Shown: positions 42,723-51,432 of the stretch, piece by piece
Layout: each line of letters begins with the position of its first letter
Position numbering within the stretch: position 1 is the stretch's first letter
The notes under the pieces: model-generated
What the model was told of the DNA's origin: nothing
Seen by the model: the letters and a program-made list of their open reading frames with translations, nothing else
Database searches by the model: none
Source: JBEKCD01 sp050015055
GTDB lineage: Archaea; Thermoproteota; Bathyarchaeia; Bathyarchaeales; Bathycorpusculaceae
NCBI GenBank assembly: GCA_050015055.1
Contig: JBEKCD010000005.1
Location: forward strand, 191,115-255,114
Direction: 5' to 3'
DNA length: 64,000 nucleotides
Program-made: the position numbers and the translations under genes

Positions 42723-42979
42723 CGAATTTCCTCTCTTGATAATAGCTCAACCTGATAGCCGAGCTTTTCAATGCGTTCAGTGATCTTGAAGAGACTGATT
42801 TTCTGTGTGTCGTATTCCATTATGACCTTACCCGTTATCTCGTCAACTTTGACTTTTGATATTCCGTTTAGCCTGGCTATTGCATGTCTGAGATTATCTG
42901 CTTCATAATCAGTTGCACATGTGCGGCATCCAGTACAATCTGTTTTTGAGGCGTTCAGGATAGCTTTCTCAATATTCAT
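42719..42979 (-). CDS. Stand-alone metal-binding HMA-like domain
   Basis: The 86-residue protein has a betaalphabeta-betaalphabeta pattern of HMA domains (LRHAIARLNGISKVKVDEIT, GKVIMEYDTQKISLFKITER), but the usual GMxCxxC loop is replaced by DCTGCRTC (C15, C18, C21), a three-cysteine site. It overlaps the ATPase gene by four bases, so it probably replaces the missing N-terminal domain of the pump in trans. The binding preference of the variant site is unknown. Confidence 0.8.
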   Translation of the reverse strand: MNIEKAILNASKTDCTGCRTCATDYEADNLRHAIARLNGISKVKVDEITGKVIMEYDTQKISLFKITERIEKLGYQVELLSREEIR

Positions 42980-43066
42980 TGGCTCACCTAAAGGAGGTAG
43001 TCATATTCAAGAATTTAAATGTGTCGTTATAATCCCGCGTTTCGCACAAGTATGCCTTCAAAAAAA

Positions 43067-43453
43067 TCAAAGGATATCTAGTTTACGCATGCCTTCAAAA
43101 AGTTCAGAATTAGCTATGCTGTAGAAAACCCACTTTCCTTCTTTTCTGTCCTTCACCAACCCAACATTTTCTAGAATCCTCAGATGATGAGACGCGGTGG
43201 GCTGAGTTAAATGAAGCGCAACCATGACTTCACAGACACACATCTCACGGGATGATAGCAAGCCTAAAATTCTGAGCCTAATAGAGTCTGCAAGAGCTTT
43301 GAAGACCTTACTCTTAGCTTCACTGTTTTCCAAATTTATGCCTCTATCGGCCAGTTCCTTCAATTCATCTGCGAATTCTGAGGCAGTTTCGCAAGAGCAA
43401 ATTCCTGATTCCGCTAACCGTTGCAATCTCTCACGTATTTTTGATGACGCCAT
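43067..43453 (-). CDS. ArsR/SmtB-family metal-responsive repressor (CadC/ArsR-like)
   Basis: The 128-residue winged-helix repressor has the alpha-3 metal site REMCVCEVM (C72, C74) and an N-terminal cysteine pair GICSCET (C19, C21). The recognition helix is LTQPTASHHLRILENVG and the wing KEGKWVFYSI. Combined N-terminal and alpha-3 cysteines are seen in CadC-type Cd/Pb/Zn sensors; the CVC motif alone also occurs in arsenite sensors. A TATTTAAATA element between this gene and arsC serves both directions. It should repress the ATPase operon and perhaps arsC. Confidence 0.88.
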   Translation of the reverse strand: MASSKIRERLQRLAESGICSCETASEFADELKELADRGINLENSEAKSKVFKALADSIRLRILGLLSSREMCVCEVMVALHLTQPTASHHLRILENVGLVKDRKEGKWVFYSIANSELFEGMRKLDIL

Positions 43454-43482
43454 ATCTTTTCAAATAACCAATAGTAGCAACG

Positions 43483-43517
43483 TATTTAAATATGTTTTTT
43501 CGTTCCCTTGTTAAGGG
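43483..43517. promoter_or_regulatory. Shared palindromic TATA box and candidate operator
   Basis: TATTTAAATA at 43483-43492 is self-complementary and lies about 30 bases from the ArsR start (minus) and 32 from the arsC start (plus), so it can drive both. CCCTTGTTAAGGG (43505-43517) is an inverted repeat just before arsC, a likely operator for the metal repressor. Confidence 0.5.
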
Positions 43518-43523
43518 ACCAAG

Positions 43524-43928
43524 TTGAAGCGAATACTTTTTGTTTGTGTCGAGAATGCTGGCAGAAGCCAGATGGCAGAGGCCTTCGCCAACAAATACGG
43601 AAAGGATAAATTCATCGTTTCCAGCGCCGGCAACAAGCCAGCAAACAAAGTCAACCCCATAGTAGTGGAAGCATTGAAAGAGAAGGGCATCGACATATCT
43701 ATAAATGAACCAAAGTTGCTCACTTTTCAGATGGCCCAAGACGCTGATTTGATTGTTACCATGGGCTGCAACGACAATGGAATCTGCCCCGGGCCATTCT
43801 TCAAGCCAACAATTGACTGGAAACTTGAAGACCCGAAGGGAAAGCCAATCGAGAAAGTGAGAGATATCAGAGATGACATTGAGCGACGAGTCCAGAAGCT
43901 ATTAGCGGAACAGAGTGAGAATAGCTAG
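43524..43928 (+). CDS. arsC: ArsC-like arsenate reductase (LMW phosphatase fold)
   Basis: The 134-residue protein has the P-loop CVENAGRSQM (C8-x5-R14), the downstream cysteines C82 and C88 in MGCNDNGICPG, and the catalytic Asp in KLEDPKG (Asp103). These match thioredoxin-coupled arsenate reductases, which reduce As(V) to As(III) by a C8-C82-C88 relay. TTG start, divergent from the ArsR gene with a shared promoter region. No arsenite pump other than the adjacent ATPase is visible. Confidence 0.85.
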   Translation: MKRILFVCVENAGRSQMAEAFANKYGKDKFIVSSAGNKPANKVNPIVVEALKEKGIDISINEPKLLTFQMAQDADLIVTMGCNDNGICPGPFFKPTIDWKLEDPKGKPIEKVRDIRDDIERRVQKLLAEQSENS

Positions 43929-43983
43929 AACCCCGGAAGCAGAGCAATCGAGCGCTATTACCTTCTCTATCGGTAAATCGGTG

Positions 43984-44011
43984 CTGAAATCTCTTTCCCA
44001 GTGCCATTTTG
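43984..44011 (+). repeat. Degenerate copy C of the att-like repeat
   Basis: CTGAAATC....TTTCCCAGTGCCATTTT matches the segment around copy B (CTGAAATCCATTCCCCGGCGCCATTTT) at most positions and then diverges. It marks the right end of the metal-resistance module. The match is short, so it could be chance. Confidence 0.35.
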
Positions 44012-44054
44012 TGAGCAAAATTCAAATAGAAAAAGCCCAAGATAGCACGCACTT

Positions 44055-44680
44055 CATGATTTTGTTACTACACAACATTACCACGGTTGTTACCAACAAA
44101 CACAGCGTACGACTTCAAGGAGGGAAATTTGACGGAATTTCTCCATGGTTTGTTACCACGCAACATTACCACGGTTGTTAGTAACAAAGATCGGGGGTCC
44201 ACTCTGAAAGATAGCGCGTTTCTCCCGAGACGCACTTTGGGCATGTACGGAGGCGGTGCAGGTGCAGGAGGGTCGAACGGGTGAGCAAGGTGGAGCGCGC
44301 GTATCGACAAGACCACGGCTCCATAACGCACCGTTACAGCGCGGCGTTACATCTGAAGTTACAAGTGAACAGCTGAAAGCCAACTCTGTCTACAGTCCCT
44401 GACTCATACATTGAAAATTACATCGGATATTACAAACAAAAGGGCCGAGTCAACTCTGAACAGCCTTTCACCCTGTTTTTCTTCATGGTTTGTAACAATA
44501 CACATTACATCTGACATTACAAGTGAAAAAGAGGGGGGGTAAAGACACAACATCGCGATCTTGTGATCCAACATAATGTTAGACCTAAACAAAGAAAGAG
44601 AGGGGACCAATAACACAACACCAAACACATTACAATCAGATTGCATCTGACTTTACAAATGAAGGAGGGAAGTCAACTCG
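44055..44680 (+). repeat. Array 1 of degenerate ~75-95 bp intergenic repeats
   Basis: About six copies lie at 44062-44100, 44138-44189, 44321-44367, 44407-44442, 44481-44526 and 44611-44662. Each has GTTAC...AACATTAC...GTTGTTA...GTAACAA or the variant ACATTACATCTGA-ATTACAAGTG, often preceded by CCATGG. Between copies are AGTCAACTCTGAA-like stretches. The outer TTGTTAC and GTAACAA ends can pair as a stem. The strand is nearly stop-rich noncoding. The array ends just before the ABC exporter gene at 44757. Array 2 at 56.4-57.0 kb is the same family inverted. Confidence 0.7.
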
Positions 44681-44756
44681 GCGCGCTATGTTTTTATAGC
44701 GCATGTCAATCGAATGAAAGGCCTTCATAATACGCAAGAGTCAGGAGTGAGCAAAC

Positions 44757-45785
44757 GTGTATGCACCGCAAGCTGAAACTGCAATGTCTTCGATTATTGT
44801 GACGGTCGAGAACCTCTCAAAGGCCTTCGGCAAGTTGAAGGCCGTCGACAACGTGAGCTTTGAAGTCAAAACGGGTGAAATCTTTGGTTTCGTTGGCCCC
44901 AACGGAGCAGGCAAGACCACCACCATCAACATGCTTACGACCTTGATGAAGCCTTCATCTGGAAACGCGGTGGTCTGCGGCTATGACATATTCAAGGATG
45001 CGAACGAGGTGCGAAGAAACGTCGGAGTCGTACCGCAGGAGTACACTGCTGACGAAGACATGACTGGAATCAACAACGTCCTTCTCTGCGCTGATCTCTA
45101 CGGCATACCAAGAAGTGATTCAAAACCACACGCACAAGAGCTGCTGAAGCTGGTAGAGCTTCAAGACGCTGCAAAGAGGAAGGTGAGCACCTACTCAGGA
45201 GGAATGCGCAGGCGACTGGAGCTCGCCTGCGGTTTGATCAACTATCCTAAATTGCTATTCTTGGATGAGCCAACGCTCGGCCTCGACGTTCAAACACGCA
45301 CCGTAGTCTGGAAATACATCAAAATGTTAAAAGATGAATACCACATGACCCTCTTTCTGACGACTCACTACCTCGAAGAAGCCGACTCACTCTGCGACAG
45401 AATAGCCATAATCGATCACGGTCACATCATAAGAATCGGCTCACCTGAAGAGTTGAAGCAAAGCATCGGCGGAGACGTAATCGTGGTCACCCTCAAGGAG
45501 ACAGAACCGGACATTTCATCCGATATTGCTAAAATCAAATTGGTAAAGAACGTTCAGAAGAACGATAACAACTACCGCATAAAGGTGGAACTCGGAGAGG
45601 AAGCCTCCCCCCAAATCACGGATCTAATCCGATCCAAAGGACTCCACGTTACGAAAGTCTCGTTGACGAAGCCAACCTTAGACGAGGCATACCTGGAATT
45701 TACTGGCCGCAGCCTGAGGGAAGAAGAAGCTGACAGGATGCAGATGTTCAGACAACGCGTAACGGTGAGAAGAGCAAGATCGTAA
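44757..45785 (+). CDS. ABC transporter ATP-binding protein (ABC-2 exporter type)
   Basis: The ATPase has Walker A VGPNGAGKTTTINM, signature YSGGMRRRLELACGLI, Walker B LLFLDEPTLGLD and the switch histidine in LTTHYLEEAD. The C-terminal 80 residues are the extension common in drug/daunorubicin-type exporters. The GTG start at 44757 has AGGAGTGA six bases upstream. It overlaps no gene and is followed after 15 bases by its permease. It energises an efflux system of unknown substrate. Confidence 0.92.
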   Translation: MYAPQAETAMSSIIVTVENLSKAFGKLKAVDNVSFEVKTGEIFGFVGPNGAGKTTTINMLTTLMKPSSGNAVVCGYDIFKDANEVRRNVGVVPQEYTADEDMTGINNVLLCADLYGIPRSDSKPHAQELLKLVELQDAAKRKVSTYSGGMRRRLELACGLINYPKLLFLDEPTLGLDVQTRTVVWKYIKMLKDEYHMTLFLTTHYLEEADSLCDRIAIIDHGHIIRIGSPEELKQSIGGDVIVVTLKETEPDISSDIAKIKLVKNVQKNDNNYRIKVELGEEASPQITDLIRSKGLHVTKVSLTKPTLDEAYLEFTGRSLREEEADRMQMFRQRVTVRRARS

Positions 45786-45800
45786 AATGAGGATGTGAGA

Positions 45801-46727
45801 ATGGAAAAAATCAAACCAACAACGAGCAAGGAACCAGCAATAGAAGAACAGACTAAAGAGGTTTCCTCAGAGAAGCAGACGGTAGTCAGGGCCGCTCCAA
45901 AACTGAGCAGGAGTCCCCTACATGGGCTGTGGGCGCTAACGAACAGAGATTTGAGAAAATGGTACACGAACCCAATCCAGCTACTCACCTCGCTAATCCA
46001 ACCGGTAGTTTGGCTCGCCCTGTTCGGCAAAGCCCTGAACTTTGGAACATTCATCTCGGGATCAGGAGCCACGCTGACGCAGCAAAACGCAATCTTACAG
46101 GGCTTTTTCGGTACAACCAGCTACTTTTCATTCCTAGCTTGCGGAATGCTTGCCTTTGTCGTCCTGTTCACTTCAGCGTTCAGCGGAATGTCAGTCGTGT
46201 TTGACCGCAGGTTTGGTTTCCTGAACAAGGCTCTAAGCACGCCTGTGGCGCGCGGAGCTATTGTGATGGGAAAAGTCCTCCAAAGCGTAGGCAGGTCGTT
46301 GATTCAATCGGCCATAGTTCTCGTGATCGCAGTAATACTCGGAATGGAAACAAGCCACTTCACCGTCGTCGGAATTGCGGGCGCATTCGTCATCATCTTC
46401 CTCATGGCCACGGGGCTGTCAGCGCTATTCACTATGCTCGCGTTGAGATCAAGTGATTGGCAGACACAGGTGGCTATCATAAACCTTATCAACCTGCCAC
46501 TGCTGTTCGCAAGCAACGCACTGTTCCCAATAAAGATAATGCCGACTTGGCTTCAAGACGTCGTGAAGATCAACCCAGTCAGTTACGCTAATGATGGGGT
46601 GAGACAGCTGTTGATAGGCGCGACGGGCATGAGCAGTCTTTGGCTGGACTTTGCGGTTTTGATTGGGTTCGCGGTTGTATTATCTGCAATCGGAATAGTC
46701 CTCTCTTGGAGACTCCTTTCCAAATAA
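45801..46727 (+). CDS. ABC-2 type transporter permease
   Basis: The permease has a charged N-terminal tail of about 40 residues, then six transmembrane helices, including QPVVWLALFGKALNFGTFIS, FLACGMLAFVVLFTSAFSG and FAVLIGFAVVLSAIGIVLSW, and the amphipathic GATGMSSLWLDFAVLI at the end. FGTTSYFSFLACGMLAFVVL and RFGFLNKALSTPVARGAIVM are typical of the ABC-2 family, which exports drugs, lipids or polysaccharides. ATG at 45801 with GAGGATGTGA upstream; a GTG at 45795 is possible. Confidence 0.9.
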   Translation: MEKIKPTTSKEPAIEEQTKEVSSEKQTVVRAAPKLSRSPLHGLWALTNRDLRKWYTNPIQLLTSLIQPVVWLALFGKALNFGTFISGSGATLTQQNAILQGFFGTTSYFSFLACGMLAFVVLFTSAFSGMSVVFDRRFGFLNKALSTPVARGAIVMGKVLQSVGRSLIQSAIVLVIAVILGMETSHFTVVGIAGAFVIIFLMATGLSALFTMLALRSSDWQTQVAIINLINLPLLFASNALFPIKIMPTWLQDVVKINPVSYANDGVRQLLIGATGMSSLWLDFAVLIGFAVVLSAIGIVLSWRLLSK

Positions 46728-46752
46728 TCCCGGATTAGGAGCGCGGGCTTGA

Positions 46753-48717
46753 CTAGTCTTTGATTTTGACTCTGATTGAGTTAAACCTAGGACCCGAACC
46801 CAGAGTCTGTGGATTACTCGACGCCAAAGTGTTTAATGGAACACCGTTCTTCCCGGTCAAAGGTCTCGGCGACCACAAGACTCCCTTAGAAACGTCGTCG
46901 GTGACAACCGCTTCGACAGTTACCGCCCCCAACTCGTTGAAAAGAGTGACATTATCTCTATTCTTTATCCCAACACTGGCCGCATCAACAGGACTGATCC
47001 AGACAATCTCCGGAATCGGTCCATAAACGTCTCTGAACTGGCTGTGGGTCCAACTCGGAAGGGAGCTGTTCAATAGCGTAAACCAGCCTTCATTCTCGTC
47101 AAGCGGCAGTTGCACCGGTAAGGGACTCGCACCGATTTCAAGGGCTTTTGAAGAGTACAACTCAATCTTCCCCGAGGGCGTCTGATACTCGTTAACGGGC
47201 CGCTGCCTCAGTTTCAGAATCGCCCCCTTGAGAAGATCATCGAAGCCTCCGTTTTCAAAAGCCTCCAACGTGGCCTTTTCAAGGGCTTGCCAAGGATCCT
47301 CAAACAGCCAAGACTCCGCGCAACCCAATCTCTCGGTCAACTGCTGCATGACCCAGATTTCGTGCTTACACTCTCCGAGCGGTTCAATCGCTTTCATTGA
47401 TAATCGAGTGTATGAGTGATGGTCTGAGAAGTTCAGATCGGTCTTCTCCAGATAGGTGGCGGCAGGCAGAACAACATCTGCAAGTTTCGCAGTCTCGGTC
47501 CAGTGCGTTTCATGAACGACCGTAAACACGTCTTCCTTTGAAAGACCCGCCCTTACCACGTTCTGGTTTGGAAGCGTTAGAGCAGGGTTGGAGCCTTTGA
47601 TGAAGACGAACTTGAACTCCCCAGAACCTAATCTCGAACCCAAGGAAACCTGCTCGACGACTCTTGACTTTTCACCGCACATCTTGCTTCCGTTGATGTA
47701 ATCCCAATCTACGAATCGACCTTTAGAGTCGCTGTAATGGAAACCGCGGTGTTGTCCAAGCAACGCCGGCAGAAGACTCACAGCTCTGGTTGCCTCTGCA
47801 CCATGGCTCGACTTGTTTAAACCCAACCCAATCTCGAAGGCGACAGGTGGTTTCTCGACGAGCGTCTCACATAGCTCCTCAACTCTTTTCCATTGGAGGT
47901 TTGTCGCTTCTTCTACGCGCTTGGGCGTCCAGTTCTCCACTTCTCCCACGAATTCTTGATATCCAGTGGTCCATTTTTCGATGAACTTCTTAGCTACTCT
48001 ATCGTGTTCAATGAGATATCGGGCTATTCCGTAAGACAGTGCCACATCGCTGCCCGGGCGAGGGTTGATCCAGAGGTCGCAGCTCTCGGAGGTCTCGCTC
48101 TTTCTGGGGTCAATAGACACCAACGATGTGCCTTTCTCTTTCCTTGCCCTCAGCGCAAGGGCCCAGAGGTGAGGAGAACTGACTCTTGCATTGTTTCCCC
48201 AGAACAGGATGGCTCTGCAGTCAAGAACTTCCTCAAACCCGAGACCGTATGTAAGCCCGTAGTGGAGTCCGATTCCAGTATGCCCTGATGTGCTGCATAG
48301 AGCGCCGTCCGTAATCGTCACGCCTAATGCGCGCCACAGTCTTTGGGAGTACTGCCAGCTGAGGCATCCCTGGTTCCCAGGATAATCATACAGCAAAACG
48401 GATTCATTGCCACAATTCTCCAAAACACTGGCTAATCTATTGCCAACTAGTTCAAGAGCTTCTGACCAAGAAACTCTCCTAAACCTGCTTCCACTCTTGA
48501 CATATGGATAAAGAATACGTTCCCCACTGTACACCCGCTCGGGGTCTCCAACCCCTCGAGGACATAGAAACCCCTGAGTTATCGGATTTTCTCTACTGCC
48601 CGCGGTGGATATGATCCGACCGTCCTCAACAAGGGCATCGACAAAACACGTATCCGGACAATCCCTGTGGCAAATAGTCTTTACGACGTTAGTTGTTTTC
48701 TCAGGCTTGCCTGGCAA
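46753..48717 (-). CDS. Molybdopterin oxidoreductase catalytic subunit
   Basis: The 654-residue protein has a 4Fe-4S site C16-x3-C20-x3-C24...C52 (ICHRDCPDTCFVD, GFLCPRG), then the bis-MGD binding core with ILFWGNNARVSSPHLW and SLVSIDPRKSETSESCDLWI, and a C-terminal beta domain with VWISPVDAASVGIKNRDNVT. ALCSTSGHTG in the active-site region offers a Cys ligand to molybdenum. The closest well-known groups are formate dehydrogenase, thiosulfate/polysulfide reductase and acetylene hydratase-like enzymes. No electron-transfer or membrane subunit is adjacent and no Tat signal is seen, so the reaction is unknown. Confidence 0.88.
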   Translation of the reverse strand: MPGKPEKTTNVVKTICHRDCPDTCFVDALVEDGRIISTAGSRENPITQGFLCPRGVGDPERVYSGERILYPYVKSGSRFRRVSWSEALELVGNRLASVLENCGNESVLLYDYPGNQGCLSWQYSQRLWRALGVTITDGALCSTSGHTGIGLHYGLTYGLGFEEVLDCRAILFWGNNARVSSPHLWALALRARKEKGTSLVSIDPRKSETSESCDLWINPRPGSDVALSYGIARYLIEHDRVAKKFIEKWTTGYQEFVGEVENWTPKRVEEATNLQWKRVEELCETLVEKPPVAFEIGLGLNKSSHGAEATRAVSLLPALLGQHRGFHYSDSKGRFVDWDYINGSKMCGEKSRVVEQVSLGSRLGSGEFKFVFIKGSNPALTLPNQNVVRAGLSKEDVFTVVHETHWTETAKLADVVLPAATYLEKTDLNFSDHHSYTRLSMKAIEPLGECKHEIWVMQQLTERLGCAESWLFEDPWQALEKATLEAFENGGFDDLLKGAILKLRQRPVNEYQTPSGKIELYSSKALEIGASPLPVQLPLDENEGWFTLLNSSLPSWTHSQFRDVYGPIPEIVWISPVDAASVGIKNRDNVTLFNELGAVTVEAVVTDDVSKGVLWSPRPLTGKNGVPLNTLASSNPQTLGSGPRFNSIRVKIKD

Positions 48718-48996
48718 ATCGTCTCCCTTCTTAAATGATCACGCCACGTTTCCACAGGCAGATAATGGAGATTCATATTAAACCTTGCTGGATCGTCGAA
48801 ACTTACGCGCGTTAGACAACTTCTGGGGGGCCTCAGGACGAGCGTTACAAATATCCTGAACATATCGATAATCCCCAAAAAAATCGTTCATACTGAAAAG
48901 TGCGACTTAATCCTCACCACAATGAAAGAGCCATCTTTTTACCAGCTATCAATAACTCGAAACCCAAATTAGATTGAACCCTGCCAAGACTGTTGC
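48718..48996. other. Divergent intergenic region
   Basis: These 279 bases between the divergent oxidoreductase and zincin genes hold no gene with good support. TATTAAAC near 48780 and an AT-rich TTTTTACC near 48940 could be promoter elements. Nothing repeated is seen. Confidence 0.4.
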
Positions 48997-50043
48997 ATGA
49001 AGAATACCGGCCAGCAAAGCGACCGACATAGAATACTGTTCGATTGTTCAGCAATCGAACCGGCTATTGGCTACTTGCGGAATAGGACTGATGAGAACCT
49101 TGAGCGTCTGGTTTCTACGCAAGGCAGTAAGGTCGCATACAATCATTATCTATGGTCCTCATTCGGTTCAAAATTAACATTCAGAGAGTTCTGGAAGAGA
49201 AACTTGGAGCAAACCATTTGGAGCAAGCAGCTCGAAACCTCCATAGACGCTGTCAAAGAATACTTGGCCAATCGGCAAGAAAGTCAATGGCTCAGCGCAG
49301 TGCTGGGGTATCTTCCTAAAGAGCACGTTTTCAGGACAACGGTCTATCTTATCCCAGGTTACGACAATATCGTCTATGGTGAAGATATCGCCCTGAACTT
49401 GAACTTTAGGCAGTTCCACATTGACCATCGTGAAGTCGTCTACTACCTGGTTCATGAGCTGGCACACGCAGGCTATTTCAGATACCGCCAAATGCCAGAA
49501 CTGGCGAAGATGAGGACTGTGGGCGATCTCTTAGACGTCGTCAGATTATTGACACATCTTGAAGGCATGGGCGTCATCAGTCCCATGAAAATGAGGCTCG
49601 AAGAGGGTGGGGTGCTAGACAATGACTACAAGGTTCTCTTGAATGATGAAGAAAGAAACAAAAGGGTTCGTGAATACTTCAGTGTCCTGTCAAGACTTGA
49701 GAATCTGAGAAGTCAAGATCTGTGCCAAAAGGATTTTCAGGTGTTCGAGCAAATGAGCGGGAGGACGACGCGACTATGGTACGTAGCGGGCTGTCACATT
49801 GCACAAAAAATCGAGATGGAATACGGAGCGGAGATGTTGCGAAACCTCGTGAAGAGAGGTTGGCAAGAATTCTTCGAAACATACAGAAACCTTAAAAAAT
49901 CCGCGAACAATCTAATCACGCCTCCGAGTCTGCTGATATTTGCATCCTTACCACAGCAAAACCGCATTTCAAGAAAAGAAGAAGCACCCGTAAGACACAC
50001 ACTGGTGAAAAAGGTTTGCAAGAGAATAGTGCGAGCTCACTAG
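48997..50043 (+). CDS. Putative zinc metallopeptidase (HExxH)
   Basis: Residues 146-160 read REVVYYLVHELAHAGYF with H153-E154-x2-H157, a classical zincin site. Glu189 in LTHLEGMG, 32 residues on, is a candidate third ligand. The protein has no signal peptide, so the peptidase would be cytoplasmic. The surrounding sequence is like the archaeal/bacterial DUF2268-type putative proteases, but the match is by pattern only. A basic C-terminal tail follows. ATG at 48997. Confidence 0.7.
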   Translation: MKNTGQQSDRHRILFDCSAIEPAIGYLRNRTDENLERLVSTQGSKVAYNHYLWSSFGSKLTFREFWKRNLEQTIWSKQLETSIDAVKEYLANRQESQWLSAVLGYLPKEHVFRTTVYLIPGYDNIVYGEDIALNLNFRQFHIDHREVVYYLVHELAHAGYFRYRQMPELAKMRTVGDLLDVVRLLTHLEGMGVISPMKMRLEEGGVLDNDYKVLLNDEERNKRVREYFSVLSRLENLRSQDLCQKDFQVFEQMSGRTTRLWYVAGCHIAQKIEMEYGAEMLRNLVKRGWQEFFETYRNLKKSANNLITPPSLLIFASLPQQNRISRKEEAPVRHTLVKKVCKRIVRAH

Positions 50044-50101
50044 ATTCCACCCCAAAACAATTCGATGACTTTCTGGTTCCAGCAGGTGTGGCGTTGTACT
50101 C

Positions 50102-50620
50102 CTACCGCGCGGCCCACGGGGTTTGCCACTCTTCCTTGAAGAAGATTTCTGAAAGCTCTCTCCTCGGTCTAGGAGCCGGTGTTTCGTTAGGTACGCCGAT
50201 CGGTAGCAAGGCGACGACTCGCATTCTTGCAGGAATCTTGAGCAAACGCTTCACTGCGTCTTCGTCGAAGGCACCTATCCAGCAAGTGCCGTAGCCTAGG
50301 GCGGCGGCTGCTAAGGCCATGTGTTCAAGGGCTATCATCGGGTCTCTTTCATGCCACCTTGCCGAAACGTCAGGATCACCCATTGCGGCTACGACGGCAG
50401 CAGCGTCACTCAGGAACGTCTGGTCATTTGCTGCTCCTGCCAGAGCCTTCTTGCGATTTGCATCTCGAACTACTATGAAGCGCCAGGGCTGGCGGTTAGC
50501 GGCTGAAGGCGCCAGACGTGCGGCCTCGAAGATCATTTCCAGTCTATCGTCAGGAATTGGTTCCTGCAGGTATTTTCTGATGCTTCTGCGGGTTTTTATG
50601 GCTTCAAAAACATCCATCAT
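50102..50620 (-). CDS. Nitroreductase-family flavoprotein
   Basis: The 172-residue protein has the FMN-binding IKTRRSIRKYLQEPIP start, ARLAPSAANRQPWRFIVV and ALEHMALAAAALGYGTCWIG. It belongs to the nitroreductase family, which uses NAD(P)H to reduce quinones, nitro groups or flavins. The first ATG follows GGAGAAAAA. It is convergent with the zincin gene, 58 bases apart. Confidence 0.88.
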   Translation of the reverse strand: MMDVFEAIKTRRSIRKYLQEPIPDDRLEMIFEAARLAPSAANRQPWRFIVVRDANRKKALAGAANDQTFLSDAAAVVAAMGDPDVSARWHERDPMIALEHMALAAAALGYGTCWIGAFDEDAVKRLLKIPARMRVVALLPIGVPNETPAPRPRRELSEIFFKEEWQTPWAAR

Positions 50621-50865
50621 TTTTTCTCCTCCGATGAAATGAACCTTGCACTGGATATCGTTAGCCTTCGAATACCATGCTTATATGTATTCCCAAAGCA
50701 GCCGCGTGATCTAGCACGCCCGTTCTAGCAGGGTCCTATCTCCTGTCTAGTCTACTGGCAGCAATTTCCACAAAAAGAAAAACCAGTGGATGAACGAACG
50801 TGCATCTTTCATCCTTCTGAAACTCAGGTACAATGCCCGCAAAGCTTGATTCTAGGAGGCAATTC

Positions 50866-51078
50866 TTATCGTCTTATCGCCGTCATTGCTTTCAGTTGTT
50901 TCTTATCCTCCGATATTGCTACTATCTTGACCTGGGTTCTGTATAAACAGTTCTTTGCTGCTTCCTTCGCGTCCTTTCGAGTCTCATAAGTCCCTTTGAG
51001 CTCGATCCACGGCAGCGATTCATCAATCCTTATCCATGCTGCGTGCAAGTACTCCACCACTTGACAGAGAAAGAGCAT
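50866..51078 (-). CDS. Small hypothetical protein (ferredoxin-like pattern)
   Basis: The 70-residue protein reads MLFLCQVVEYLHAAWIRIDE, then LPWIELKGTYETRKDAKEAA and LYRTQVKIVAISEDKKQLKA. It is alpha/beta and charged at the end, with no membrane segment or known motif. I chose the ATG at 51078; the frame is open to 51171. It is preceded by the nitroreductase region and faces the MgtE leader divergently. Confidence 0.5.
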   Translation of the reverse strand: MLFLCQVVEYLHAAWIRIDESLPWIELKGTYETRKDAKEAAKNCLYRTQVKIVAISEDKKQLKAMTAIRR

Positions 51079-51428
51079 TAGATTCTTAACGATTAAAACT
51101 GTTATGAATTTTGGATAATTATCTGAGGTTAAGCTCCGTTTCGGAAACTTATTTAAGCGATGCTGTCCCACGTCTTAGAGTTTAGGAGAGAGACGAGGGC
51201 AGAGCCTAGCTGGGGCCACGTGAGAGCGCTCGGTTGAAGCGGTGCCTATGGATGGACAGGAAAAAAAGAATCCAAGAAGGTGTGCAACGTGAAGCAACTG
51301 AACAGTGTGCATGGTTCCATCAGCAACGCCTCACAGCCAGAGGAAATTCTTGAAACGCATCGTAGGTCTGTTGGCAAGTTTTTCATTTTGCACGTTAATT
51401 ATGGACGCTTTTCAGGCGGGGCTGATGC
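51079..51428 (+). promoter_or_regulatory. Long leader of the MgtE-type transporter gene
   Basis: TTATTTAAG near 51148-51156 looks like a TATA box, giving a leader of about 250 bases before 51429. The leader has G-rich segments (GGAGAGAGACGAGGG, GCTGGGGCCACGTGAG) that could fold. A 47-codon GTG frame (51289-51432) has AAGGTG before it and a TGA that overlaps the transporter start, so translational coupling is possible. No known riboswitch class is recognised. Confidence 0.4.
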
Positions 51429-51432
51429 TTGA
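51289..51432 (+). CDS. Possible short leader ORF upstream of the transporter
   Basis: GTG at 51289, seven bases after AAGGTG, opens a 47-codon frame ending TGA at 51430-51432, which overlaps the TTG/ATG start of the transporter (TTGATG). Its product contains SQPEEILETHRRSVGKFF. No family is recognised. It may be translated as a coupling leader or be a chance frame. Confidence 0.3.
   Translation: MKQLNSVHGSISNASQPEEILETHRRSVGKFFILHVNYGRFSGGADA

Noticed and set aside
44055..44680. CRISPR array
   Set aside because: Repeats are degenerate, differ in length and spacing, spacers share motifs, and no cas genes are present.
51176..51428. M-box (Mg2+) riboswitch in the transporter leader
   Set aside because: G-rich segments are present but the conserved M-box core cannot be matched by eye. 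Kept only as a possible structured leader.
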